Below, one piece after another: positions 24,596 through 33,073 of a stretch of 64,000 nt of DNA. The position numbers and the translations under genes are program-made. Below the pieces are notes generated by a model that saw only the letters and a program-made list of their open reading frames with translations, was not told where the DNA came from and did not search any database. Origin of the DNA: Saccharomonospora marina XMU15. GTDB taxonomy: Bacteria; Actinomycetota; Actinomycetes; Mycobacteriales; Pseudonocardiaceae. Location of the stretch: NCBI RefSeq assembly GCF_000244955.1, contig NZ_CM001439.1, positions 4,769,234-4,833,233 of the forward strand, written 5' to 3'. Within the stretch, counting starts at the first letter, position 1. Every line of letters begins with the position of its first letter.

Positions 24596-26008
24596 TCAGA
24601 GGGTCGCCTCCCCAGCTGATGCGTGCCGCGAGCGCCCAGGAATCGCGACGCTCGCAATGATGGTTGCCGCGATCGCTGCGATCGAAGCGGCGAGGAACGC
24701 CCGCTTGAACCCGGTATCCCCGCCTCCGGCGAGGCTGACGACAGCGAGACTCGAGACGGTGGCGACGCCGGCTGAGGCGCCGATCTCGTGGAACGTACTC
24801 AGCAGGCCCGAGGCGATGCCCGCCTCCTCCGGTGCGACATTGCCGAGCGCGGTGGCCGAGGCGACCACGAACAGCATGCCGATGCCGAGTGCACCGAAGC
24901 TGATCCCGATGGTGGTGGTCACGGTGGTAGCCCACAGCGCGGGAACCAGCAGGCCGGTGGCCCCGACGATCATGCCTACCGCACCCAGCCCGCGGGCACC
25001 AAGCTTGCCGACGAGCCGTCCGGCGATCTGCGCACCGGCCATCGTGGCCACAGCGATGGGGAGGAACAGCAGGCCCGTGACCAGTGGTCCATAGCCGGCG
25101 AACCGCTGGAAGTAGAAGGTGCCGAGGAAGAACACGGCCACCATCAGGGCAGTGGCGATGCCGAGGACGAACACGCCGGAGAACACCGGCCGCCTGCCGA
25201 GCAGGGAGAGGTCCATCAGCGGCGAGCTCGTGGTGTTCTGCCACCAGCCGAACAGCAGGTAGAGCACCACCGCGATCCCGGCGACGACGAGTGTGCGTAG
25301 GCCGGTCCACCCACTCTCGCCCGCGATCGTCAGCGCGTAGATCGCTAGACCGGTGGCGCCGGTGACCAGAATCGCTCCGAGCGCGTCCGGGCGCGATCGC
25401 GTGCCGAGTTGGGTCGGCAGTGGCGGGAGTACGCGCAGCAGGCCGATGAGCACGATGAAGCCGATGGGCACGTTGATGAAGAACACCCACGGCCACCCGG
25501 GACCGGCGGAGATCAGGCCGCCGAGCAGCACGCCGACCGAGGCTCCGCCGCCGCCGAGCGCAGACCAGATACCCAGCGCCCGGTTGCGCTCGTCTCCCTC
25601 GAACAGCCTGACCACAACCGAAAGTGCTGATGGGGAAAGCATGGCCGCGCCGATGCCCTGACTGGCCCGCCCGACCAGCAGCACGGTTCCGCTGTCGGCC
25701 AGACCTGCGACCAGGGAGCCGAAAACGAAGGCTAGGAGTCCTATATAGACGATTGGCTTCGGTCCGAACAGATCGGCGCTGCGACCACCGAGAAGCATCA
25801 GCCCACCGAAGGCGACCGTGTAAGCCGCGACGACCCAGGTCAGCGTTTCTCGTGACAACGAGAGGTCGGCTTCCAGCTGCGGCAGGGCGATCGCGACGAC
25901 GGTGACGTCGAGGATCAGCATGAACTGGGCCGTTCCCAGCAGCGCCAGCGCTATCCAGCGCTTGGAGTGGGCACCCACGGCGCCCTCCGGTGGTGAGAAT
26001 GTAGCCAT
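24596..26008 (-). CDS. EmrB/QacA-type multidrug MFS exporter
   Basis: A 470-residue drug:H+ antiporter of the 14-helix family. LDVTVVAIALPQLEADLSLSRETLTWVVAAY is the family's helix-1 block (motif D1), GGRSADLFGPK is motif A, and ALGGGGASVGVLLGGLISAGPGWPWVFFINVPIGF is motif C. Two adjacent ATGs (26011 and 26008) follow GGGGAG closely; 26008 gives the better spacing. It is divergent from a TetR gene with a shared 85-base control region, a typical repressor-exporter pair. It may export the product of the nearby cluster or a foreign drug. Confidence 0.9.
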   Translation of the reverse strand: MATFSPPEGAVGAHSKRWIALALLGTAQFMLILDVTVVAIALPQLEADLSLSRETLTWVVAAYTVAFGGLMLLGGRSADLFGPKPIVYIGLLAFVFGSLVAGLADSGTVLLVGRASQGIGAAMLSPSALSVVVRLFEGDERNRALGIWSALGGGGASVGVLLGGLISAGPGWPWVFFINVPIGFIVLIGLLRVLPPLPTQLGTRSRPDALGAILVTGATGLAIYALTIAGESGWTGLRTLVVAGIAVVLYLLFGWWQNTTSSPLMDLSLLGRRPVFSGVFVLGIATALMVAVFFLGTFYFQRFAGYGPLVTGLLFLPIAVATMAGAQIAGRLVGKLGARGLGAVGMIVGATGLLVPALWATTVTTTIGISFGALGIGMLFVVASATALGNVAPEEAGIASGLLSTFHEIGASAGVATVSSLAVVSLAGGGDTGFKRAFLAASIAAIAATIIASVAIPGRSRHASAGEATL

Positions 26009-26033
26009 CATCTCCCCTAACTCAATCACTGAT

Positions 26034-26076
26034 GTACAGGTTAAGAACGGCTACACTATCTCATACATTCCTGTAC
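26034..26076. promoter_or_regulatory. Inverted repeat in the exporter/TetR divergent promoter
   Basis: GTACAGG at 26034-26040 and CCTGTAC at 26070-26076 form 7-bp arms 29 bases apart, in the region between the divergent exporter and TetR starts. This is a plausible operator pair for the TetR protein, covering both promoters. Confidence 0.5.
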
Positions 26077-26093
26077 GACTTGTGAGGTGGAGC

Positions 26094-26720
26094 ATGCTAG
26101 CCAGCAAGCCCGCGCCCCGCGATCCGGCTGAGAAGCGCGCCCGCAAGGCGCAGAACCAGCGGGCTGACGCCCAGCGCAACCGGGCAAAGATCCTCTCGGC
26201 GACAGCCGCGGCACTGCGCAAGAACCCGGACGCCTCGGTCGCCGACATAGCCGCAGCGGCCGGGGTGGGGCGCATGACGCTCTACGGGCACTTCAAGAGC
26301 CGCGCCGAGCTCATCGAGGCGGCCATCGAGGAGAGCTTGGAACGCGGCGAGCAGACTCTGTCCCAGGTGCCGCTCGACGGAGATCCGGCGGAGGCGTTCC
26401 GCCGACTCATCGCCTCAAGCTGGCCGCTACTCAATGAGGCGCGCTCACTGCTGGCGGCCGCGCAGAAGGAACTGACGACGGCCCGCATCCGCGAGCTCCA
26501 CGAAGCCTCAGAGGCACGAATGCGGCGCCTGCTGGAGCGTGGGCAGCGGGAAGGCACCTTCCGCACCGATCTGCCGGTGAGCTGGCTGCTGGCAACCACG
26601 CACGTCGTCATGCATGGCGCCGCAGAGGAGATCCTCGCCGGTCGCCTCGACCCCGGCGACGCGGCCCGTTTCATCGACGCCACTCTCCAGTCGGCGTTCG
26701 CCGCACCCGCCAAACAGTGA
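26094..26720 (+). CDS. TetR-family transcriptional repressor
   Basis: A 208-residue TetR regulator. A basic N-terminal arm is followed by a helix-turn-helix (SVADIAAAAGVGRMTLYGHFKSRAELIEAA) at about residues 45-75, and by an all-helical ligand domain. The ATG at 26094 has GAGGTGGA upstream. It is transcribed away from the EmrB-type exporter and probably represses both, releasing on binding the exported compound. Confidence 0.9.
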   Translation: MLASKPAPRDPAEKRARKAQNQRADAQRNRAKILSATAAALRKNPDASVADIAAAAGVGRMTLYGHFKSRAELIEAAIEESLERGEQTLSQVPLDGDPAEAFRRLIASSWPLLNEARSLLAAAQKELTTARIRELHEASEARMRRLLERGQREGTFRTDLPVSWLLATTHVVMHGAAEEILAGRLDPGDAARFIDATLQSAFAAPAKQ

Positions 26721-26828
26721 CCAACGCCGACGCTCGGCCACGCATCCCGGCGAGGGTCGGTCTGATCAGCGGTGGATCCGGGGTCGGCCTGACACGCCGA
26801 ACAGCGTGCTCGGCGGGAAGGATCGCTG

Positions 26829-26924
26829 GTGGCCGAAACACCAGAACCCGTGTCTGCTGAGGTGGATCAGCACCGGCTGGCCGAGCAGTGCAAACAGCTG
26901 GGTGTGGAGCTGGTCGGGCCGCAG
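26829..26924 (+). pseudogene. IS256-type transposase stub (N-terminus only)
   Basis: A GTG behind GGGAAGGA opens a frame reading VDQHRLAEQCKQLGVELVGP, which resembles the N-terminus of actinobacterial IS256-family transposases (typically RLAEQ...GVELVGPGGLL). Homology stops just before the end of the convergent flavin hydroxylase gene, so only about 32 codons remain. The 38 bases before it share a motif with 31669-31702. It is a likely relic of an insertion at this junction. Confidence 0.5.
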
Positions 26925-28820
26925 TCAGCACGCCACGAGCGCTCCGCTCAAGAACTCGAGCAGCTCGTTGCGGGAGTCGAGCGGCAGGATGTGGGCCACG
27001 TACTGGTCGGGGCGCACGATTACGAGAGCTCCACGCTCCCTGTCCAGACCCCGCAGGTCGAAGATGTCTGTGTTCGGATCAGGACAGAAGGCCTTCTCGT
27101 AGTCGATTAGGTCGAACGATCCTTTGCGGGGGAGCAAGACGGGCGGCAGGTCCTCGACGCTGATGTCGCGGTGCCCTTGCTGGAACACCGCGCGTACGTC
27201 AATCACCGAATCGGGCTCCGCACCATGCGGGGTAAACCTTGTGATCGGTGATTGCGCCGAGGCCAGGAACGCCGCCAGTTCGCGCAGTCGGGACTCGGCG
27301 CTGGTCGGGTGCGCCCGGTCGGCGAACGCGTAGAGGCGCCAGGCGCCGTCGGCTCGAGCGACGTGGCCGAGGTGCATCGGTTTGGCGTCGGCCAGGCGGA
27401 TGACCGGTGCCGAGTGAAACCGCATTCCCGGCGGGAGGCCGTCGGCCAGGTGCTGGTATGGGGACGCCGCGGTGATGATCGAGGGCTCGTAGCGGACCGC
27501 GACCCCGGCGGTGAACCGGCCCTGCCGGCGGAAGTAGTGCTGGAACCGCTCCGGATCGGTGCCCTCTCCCCGGTCGGAATGCGCGCTGAACCGCGCCGCG
27601 AACTCGCGGTCGAAGTCGATGAGCTGCTGGGCGACCTGCTGCCGCTCCGCGGAGTAGGTGCGCAGCACCTCCGGCCGAGACGTGCCGCGGAGCACGGTTC
27701 CCAGCTTCCAGCCAAGGTTCCAGGCATCGGCCATCGAGACGTTCATGCCCTGCCCTGCTTTGGCGCTGTGCGTGTGGCAGGCGTCGCCGGCGATGAAGAC
27801 CCTCGGCAGCCGCTCCTCGGATTCATCGACGTCATCGAAGCGCTCGCACAGGCGTTGGCCGATCTCGTAGACGGCCCACCAGCCGACGTGCTTCACGTCG
27901 ATCGAGTAGGGGTGCAGGATCCGGTTGGCGACCGCGGCCAGCTTCTGCGGGGTGGCACTGCGGTGGCGCAGCATCTCGGCGTCGCGGTCGTTGTCCAGCT
28001 CGATGTAGAGCCGCACCAGGTACCCGCCTTCGCGCGGGATGATCAGGATGCTGCCCTGCTCGGAGTGGATGGCCGACTTCAGCCGGATGTCGGGGAAGTC
28101 GGTGACGGCGAGGACGTCCAGTACGCCCCAAGCGCTGTTGGTCGCATCGCCCTCCAGCCGACGTCCTATCGCTTCGCGGGTCCTGCTGCGCGAACCGTCG
28201 CAGCCGACGACGTACTGGGCGCGGATCGTCGAGATCCGCCCGGTCGGCTCGAAGTTCTCGACGTGCTGCAGGGTGACCGCGACCGGGTGCTCCCCGGCGG
28301 GATCATCGACGCGCACGTCGGTGGCGTGCAGCCCGTAGAACGGCTCGGCGCGGGCGGCCGAGCGAAGCATGTGGTCGCGCAGGTACGCCAGCATCCGGGC
28401 CTGGTTGACGATCATGTGCGGCATCTCGGAGATGCCGTCCTCGACGTCTTCGATGCGGGCGGTACGCACGATCGAACCACGGTTTTCGGGATCGGGCCGC
28501 CAGAAGGCGACCTCATTGACCTGGTAGCCCTCATGGATGAGCTGATCGGCCAGCCCGAACGCCTCGAACATCTCCACCGTGCGGCAGGCGACCCCGTCGG
28601 CCTGACCGACTTCCAGCGGCCCGTCCCGCCGGTCGACGAGCACGGTGCGGAGTTCGGGGAACTGGGCGAGCTGGGCGGCCAGCACCAGCCCGGCCGGACC
28701 GCACCCGATGATCACCACGTCGGCCGTTTCCGGCAACCCGGCCGGACGCTCGACCACCGACGGGTGGGGCTCCTCGACCAACGGATCCCCCGGCTTGTAG
28801 CCATCAAGGTAGAACTGCAC
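26925..28820 (-). CDS. Phenol 2-monooxygenase/3-hydroxybenzoate 4-monooxygenase-like flavoprotein
   Basis: A 631-residue flavin hydroxylase. It shows VVIIGCGPAGLVLAAQLAQF, the mid-protein GCDGSRSRTREAIG and FIAGDACHTHSAKAGQGMNVSMADAWNLGWKL, then a C-terminal thioredoxin-like domain. This layout is that of MobA and phenol 2-monooxygenase, which hydroxylate simple phenols or hydroxybenzoates with NADPH and O2. The GTG at 28820 follows AGGAGGA by about 10 bases. An IclR regulator is encoded upstream on the same strand. Ring-cleavage genes are missing nearby, so the pathway is incomplete here or the product feeds elsewhere. Confidence 0.87.
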   Translation of the reverse strand: MQFYLDGYKPGDPLVEEPHPSVVERPAGLPETADVVIIGCGPAGLVLAAQLAQFPELRTVLVDRRDGPLEVGQADGVACRTVEMFEAFGLADQLIHEGYQVNEVAFWRPDPENRGSIVRTARIEDVEDGISEMPHMIVNQARMLAYLRDHMLRSAARAEPFYGLHATDVRVDDPAGEHPVAVTLQHVENFEPTGRISTIRAQYVVGCDGSRSRTREAIGRRLEGDATNSAWGVLDVLAVTDFPDIRLKSAIHSEQGSILIIPREGGYLVRLYIELDNDRDAEMLRHRSATPQKLAAVANRILHPYSIDVKHVGWWAVYEIGQRLCERFDDVDESEERLPRVFIAGDACHTHSAKAGQGMNVSMADAWNLGWKLGTVLRGTSRPEVLRTYSAERQQVAQQLIDFDREFAARFSAHSDRGEGTDPERFQHYFRRQGRFTAGVAVRYEPSIITAASPYQHLADGLPPGMRFHSAPVIRLADAKPMHLGHVARADGAWRLYAFADRAHPTSAESRLRELAAFLASAQSPITRFTPHGAEPDSVIDVRAVFQQGHRDISVEDLPPVLLPRKGSFDLIDYEKAFCPDPNTDIFDLRGLDRERGALVIVRPDQYVAHILPLDSRNELLEFLSGALVAC

Positions 28821-28967
28821 TGGTCTGAACTCCTCCTCGCTCGAACGCCGGGGGCCAGCCGGATGGCCGCCGAGCTCGGTCCCGAACGACAGGGCCGATC
28901 GTTCCACCCTCCGACGGCCACCACGCGAGGCACAGGGAGTTCTGCTTTGCAGAATCGTCGTAACTCA

Positions 28968-29714
28968 TCAGAGCCGACGGAGGTCCTCCTCCAGAGATGC
29001 CACGGCGGAGGTAAGGGTCGCCACGATCGGGCGCAACCGCCGCCGGTCGTACCGCATGCTCGGCATTGACACCGACACGCCCGCGATCGCGGCACCGCCG
29101 GAGCGCACGGGCACTCCGACGGCGACCACTCCGCGCTCCGAGCGGCCCTGGTTGACCGCGAACCCGTTGCGCCGGACCTTCGCCAGCTCACGGCGCAGCT
29201 CGTCCATCGCCGGCGCTTCAGGCTTGCGATCACCGGCGTAGAGGGCCTCCAGTTCCATGTCGCCGAGCTCGGCGAGCAGCAGCAGTCCCGCGGTGGTCCG
29301 GTGCGCGGGGAAGACCATGCCCTCCCGCGACCCCACCCGCAGCGGCTGCCGGCACTCGGCGCAGGCGACAAACCGTGCGGTGTTGCCGGTGCGCACCGTC
29401 AGGTTGACCGACTCGCCCAGCGTGTCAACGAGCCTGAACAGGTGCGGCAACGCGGCCTGCCGCAGCCGGGAGACCATCGAATGCGAATGCGCGGCCAGCT
29501 CCAGGACAGGACCGGGTCGGTAGCGCTTGGTGTCGTCCTGCACGGCGAAATCCCGGTAGACCAGCATCGCCAGCAGCCGGTGGGCGGTGGAGCGCGCGAC
29601 GCCAAGGCGCTGAGCGGCGTCGGCCACGCTCAGACTGCCTTCGAGCTGCAGGATCGTCGCGAGCCGCAGCGCGTGATCGACACTCGCGACGGCGTACGCC
29701 GGGGGCTTCTTCAT
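28968..29714 (-). CDS. IclR-family transcriptional regulator
   Basis: A 248-residue IclR protein. The winged helix (LSVADAAQRLGVARSTAHRLLAMLVYRDFAVQ) spans about residues 25-60, and the effector domain carries FVACAECRQPLRVGSREGMVFPAHRTTAGLLLLAEL. It precedes the flavin hydroxylase by 147 bases on the same strand and probably responds to an aromatic acid. The ATG at 29714 is supported by the domain start; GGGAGGG lies 16 bases upstream, rather far. Confidence 0.87.
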   Translation of the reverse strand: MKKPPAYAVASVDHALRLATILQLEGSLSVADAAQRLGVARSTAHRLLAMLVYRDFAVQDDTKRYRPGPVLELAAHSHSMVSRLRQAALPHLFRLVDTLGESVNLTVRTGNTARFVACAECRQPLRVGSREGMVFPAHRTTAGLLLLAELGDMELEALYAGDRKPEAPAMDELRRELAKVRRNGFAVNQGRSERGVVAVGVPVRSGGAAIAGVSVSMPSMRYDRRRLRPIVATLTSAVASLEEDLRRL

Positions 29715-30160
29715 CTCGGTCGTCGTTGGCCCTCCCGCTCCGAATCCTGCTGTGCAGGATACCCGCCGCGCCAAGCCATCCCGGCGCATAAGCCCTGCGC
29801 TCACGCGGTGTGGGGCAGGATCGAGCCTGGGACGGGTGTTGCGCACCGCGGTAGATCTTGTGCGTGACCGAGCGCCGACCGGGAGTGGAAGGCGTCGGGC
29901 GGCAGCAGCGCGTTGTGCGCGTCCACCAAGGGTTCGTCGCACGGCAGCTCGGCCACGAGCCGGTGCCCGCCTCGTGGCACTTCGGGTAGCGCAGCACGTG
30001 CAGGCTCAGCCAGGCGGCAGCGTCCGGGTCGGCGAGCCGCTCGGCGACGCGTTACTCGAGTTCCTCCGGCCCTTCCACCACCAGGGTCCAGTTCGGACCC
30101 GGCATGCCGTAGCCGACGTGATCTTGGATGGCGACGAACCCCCTCCTAGCGGCAATCGGC
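29715..30160. other. Gene-poor stretch with decayed coding fragments
   Basis: Nothing intact. Leftward fragments such as AWLSLHVLRYPKCHEAGTGS and EPLVDAHNALLPPDAFHS read like coding sequence but sit in different frames and match no family I can name. It looks like worn-down sequence beyond the IclR promoter. Confidence 0.35.
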
Positions 30161-30600
30161 CCTAGGACGGTGTTCACTCTCGACGCAACACGCACCGCTG
30201 TCGGGCATCGGATCGATGCACCGCCAACAGCGCGCGGATTGTCGATGAGGATTCGTCGCACGACGTCGTCGCCGAGGCCGGTCTCGGCGAGTCGGGGCGC
30301 GAAGTCGGTCGGTACGTGCGCGAACGGGATATCCGTGCCGGAGTGGCCGAAGGCCGCGCCGATCGCGTTGTACGACAACAGAAATTCGGTCACATGACCG
30401 GCCTCGGACAGCCGCGCCACCAGTGCGGCCCTGGCCTCGTCGGTGAGGGGGTCGGCGTCCTTCGTGCCCGCATTGTCGAGTGCCACGAAGGCCCGCGGCG
30501 CGCCACCTCCTCGGCGGCGCCGAGGCGATCGGCGCGGTCCAAGCCGCTCAGATAACCGGCGAGCCGCCTGCTCGACGCGTGAGTCAGCCTGTTCTCGTCC
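30161..30600 (-). pseudogene. Phosphotriesterase-family amidohydrolase remnant
   Basis: The C-terminal part of a phosphotriesterase-like metal hydrolase is visible leftward: SGLDRADRLGAAEEVARRG, then FVALDNAGTKDADPLTDEAR, EFLLSYN (the usual LLLSHD metal-ligand block, here with the Asp replaced by Asn) and DDVVRRILIDNPRAV. The first and second parts are in different frames, so there is a frameshift near 30505. The N-terminal half with the HxH and carbamylated lysine sites is missing, so it is certainly non-functional. Confidence 0.6.
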
Positions 30601-30681
30601 CAGAGCTACGCGTCGGCGAAGGTCGACGACATCGCCTCGACGCGGCGGGCACGACGCACTTCCCCTTGAAGGTCGATCTGA

Positions 30682-31053
30682 TTGAAGGCGCTGATCATCG
30701 AGCGGCTCAACCCGGCATGGACCGGGTCCCCTCCCCCGAGCACGGGCACAACCGAGCGCGAGCTGGTCGCGGTCGTCGAGGACGGCACGAGCGAGCGGCT
30801 CCGCGGCTGGCTGGCCTCCACCGCCCAGCGCCGGAACACCATCGGCCCCTACACCACGGCTTCGTTCGAGGCCGCCGCCGTTGACGCCGACACACACCGC
30901 CTGCTGAACGGATGGCTCGACGAGGCCATCGGCGACATCAAGGACGGCCTCGACCGCCCCGACCGATTCCCCGCAAACACCAGGCGTTTTCGCATCGTCA
31001 TCGCGATCACTGAGCTCGATCAGGCCGCCTGGCGCTGGACGCCGGGCCGGTGA
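30682..31053 (+). CDS. Hypothetical protein in the decayed region
   Basis: A 123-residue frame with strong high-GC codon use throughout, starting at TTG 30682, which overlaps an upstream TGA. Segments such as ELVAVVEDGTSERLRGWLAS and LLNGWLDEAIGDIKDGLDRP look helical and soluble. I recognise no family. The absence of a ribosome site and the surrounding pseudogenes make it possible that this is the surviving tail of a longer gene. Confidence 0.35.
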   Translation: MKALIIERLNPAWTGSPPPSTGTTERELVAVVEDGTSERLRGWLASTAQRRNTIGPYTTASFEAAAVDADTHRLLNGWLDEAIGDIKDGLDRPDRFPANTRRFRIVIAITELDQAAWRWTPGR

Positions 31054-31366
31054 GGCGTGCAGCACGAGAGATGCTCGACGTCGCGCCGGGTCCCGGCACG
31101 GCACCATCGGCCGCCGCTGAGCCGGACCACCGCGGCAGGAGTCGCCGAAGTCGAGCTGGGAGACATCCCGCGCTTCACCCGTCGCCGAGACCCACGACCA
31201 CGGCTGCGCCCAAAGATTCAGGCTGGTGTGGAATTCCAGCCTCGCACTCCTGCGAGATACATCGAACCCACGGTATGAACCCCAGGCGCAGCCCGACTCC
31301 CGCAACGGAGCGGTCGGCGGAGCCAAAGTGAGCTTCGAGGGCGACGTCCCGGACGAGGAACGGACG
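31054..31366. other. 313-base stretch without a supported gene
   Basis: Short frames on both strands carry no recognisable domain. A leftward frame has RLEFHTSLNLWAQPWSWVS, which may be a remnant. No promoter or repeat is evident. Confidence 0.35.
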
Positions 31367-31600
31367 ATGAGCAAGAAGAGCACCCTTCTCACTCAGGTCA
31401 TCATGACCTTCATCACGGCCGCGACGATGCCGGCATCATGGGCCTCATCTTCATGGGGCCGTCACTGGAGTGGCTGGCAGGATGGCCCAAGCAGTTCATC
31501 ATCGCGTGGCCCATCGCCCCTGCTCTCACGATGGCCGCCTGGCCCGCGTCCATGGCACTGAGCGCTGCGATCCTGCGGTCCCGCACCCGGCGCCTGTCGC
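31367..31600 (+). pseudogene. DUF2798-family small membrane protein, frameshifted
   Basis: The start MSKKSTLLTQVIMTFITAATM is in one frame, and MGLIFMGPSLEWLAGWPKQF followed by IIAWPIAPALTMAAWPASMA continues in the next. Joined by one missing base near 31430, they give a two-helix DUF2798 protein of about 75 residues. The open frame then runs on without homology. It is either a real pseudogene or a sequencing error. Confidence 0.6.
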
Positions 31601-31883
31601 CGACGAGGCTTGCCAGCCGATCTCGAGCGCCTGCGACCAGGGACTGTTGGTCGATCGGCGCAAGTGGTCCTGACACACCTGGTGTGCTCGGCGGGAAGAT
31701 CGTAATGACCGACAGTCCCCAACGCCGCCTGCTCACCCAGGTGATCTTCCTTCGGGCAGCTCCATGCCCCTCCAGCACACGCGAGCCGCCGAGCAAGGAA
31801 GTGACGAGAGCGCACCGGCCAATCCGCAAGCCCGAAACAGCAGGAAGGCCACCCGCAAACAGGTGGCCCATCCTAGATTCTCT

Positions 31884-31914
31884 GCGTTGAGGTCCTGCTC
31901 CAAGACCTCAACGC
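31884..31914 (-). terminator. 11-bp perfect hairpin after tRNA-Ala
   Basis: GCGTTGAGGTC at 31884-31894 pairs with 31904-31914 around a 9-base loop. It is 26 bases past the 3' end of the leftward tRNA-Ala. There is no U-tract; it may be the tRNA terminator or an attachment-site relic. Confidence 0.5.
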
Positions 31915-31939
31915 GAGCAGGGTTCTAACAACAATCCTA

Positions 31940-32015
31940 TGGTGGAGCTGAGGGGAATCGAACCCCTGACCTTCTCGATGCGAACGAGACGCGCTACCAA
32001 CTGCGCTACAGCCCC
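31940..32015 (-). tRNA. tRNA-Ala (anticodon CGC)
   Basis: A complete cloverleaf on the minus strand: acceptor GGGGCTG/CAGCTCC, D-arm GCGC-GCGC, anticodon arm TCTCG-TTCGCAT-CGAGA with anticodon CGC, and T-arm AGGGG-TTCGATT-CCCCT. The discriminator is A and CCA is encoded. It reads codon GCG. Confidence 0.95.
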
Positions 32016-32069
32016 TTGGAGTTGCTCGATGAGCATAGCAAGTCGCCATGCCCACCGAGCAGGGGGTGC

Positions 32070-32882
32070 CTACTCGCCGGCAGCGCGTCGATACGGCAGT
32101 TGACCAGGGTCGTCGAGTTCGTGGAAGGCGGGGTCCTCGTCCTCGAGGTCCACCACCACTGCCTGCCTGCGAACACGTGAAGTCGGCACGGGGTCGCGCT
32201 CGGCTCCCGGCGGCTCGGGCGCCTGCGACTTCAGCACCTCGATGTCGGCGAGCGGATCGGAACGCCTCGGGGCCCGCTGGGCGCTGTTGTGCAGCCGCGC
32301 GAGCCTGCGCTGGCGGATCTCTTCCTCGATCCGCACCTGCCTGCGCAGGTAGACCAGGTAGCCCACCAGCACCGCGTCGGCCGCGCCGTGCGCCCACCAC
32401 AACATCGGCAGCACGACGCCCGCGAGCACGCCGGTCACGATTGCCGTGAGCAGCAGCATGAGCACGACCCGCTGGCGGAATGCGTACTTGGCCCTGGCAG
32501 CCAGTTCCGCGGCTTCCGGGTCGAAGCCACCTCGGCCCGGCCGGTAGCGGCGAACCGGAGGCTGTTCCGTCGAACTCGACCGAGGCTCGGGTTCCGGCTC
32601 GTAGGTGTCGTACTCCTCGAAGTCCGCGTCGTCGCCGTCAGCCTCGTAATCGTGCCTGGGGACATCCGCTTCATCGGAGTGGATGTCCTCGTCCGGCTCG
32701 GCGTTTGCGGTCATGGCGAACTCCTTCCGCCAGTCGCTTCGTGTGCTCCCGCTCCTCACGACCCGGGCAGCCAACGCGGAGTCGTTGGTCTGCGTGATCT
32801 CCTGGCGCTTTCGCGCGACCATGGGAACAAGGACGGCGAGCCAAGCCGCGGCGAGCGCGACAATGATCAACGAGCTCGGCAA
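32070..32882 (-). CDS. glpR: Septum/divisome membrane protein of the SepX/GlpR family
   Basis: A 270-residue protein whose N-terminus MPSSLIIVALAAAWLAVLVP forms a membrane helix followed by MVARKRQE, the hallmark of the actinobacterial SepX/GlpR family. A long acidic disordered linker follows, and a two-helix hairpin near residues 140-190 (VVLMLLLTAIVTGVLAGVVL, then VLVGYLVYLRRQV). In Corynebacterium GlpR is the membrane receptor of the gephyrin-like Glp, and in Streptomyces SepX is needed for septation. The order galU-glp-rimJ-glpR here matches that locus. The TTG start has GGAGGTGA upstream. Confidence 0.82.
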   Translation of the reverse strand: MPSSLIIVALAAAWLAVLVPMVARKRQEITQTNDSALAARVVRSGSTRSDWRKEFAMTANAEPDEDIHSDEADVPRHDYEADGDDADFEEYDTYEPEPEPRSSSTEQPPVRRYRPGRGGFDPEAAELAARAKYAFRQRVVLMLLLTAIVTGVLAGVVLPMLWWAHGAADAVLVGYLVYLRRQVRIEEEIRQRRLARLHNSAQRAPRRSDPLADIEVLKSQAPEPPGAERDPVPTSRVRRQAVVVDLEDEDPAFHELDDPGQLPYRRAAGE

Positions 32883-33073
32883 GTCCCGTCACCTCCCCCG
32901 ACCAGTACTGCTGTGCCGCCGTGGAACCGCGCGGCCGGGGCGTCCTGAGCAGCGCCCACTCCCTGTCCCACACCGACAGTCGTCACGGTAGTCACAGGAG
33001 TAACAGAATCGGCGGAGGCTCGCCGGTAGTTCGGCGTAAACCGATCACTCGTTCGGTGCAGATTTGCCGCGTC

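Noticed and set aside
31884-31914. Hairpin considered as part of an integration site at tRNA-Ala
   Set aside because: No second copy and no integrase beside it; treated as a possible terminator.
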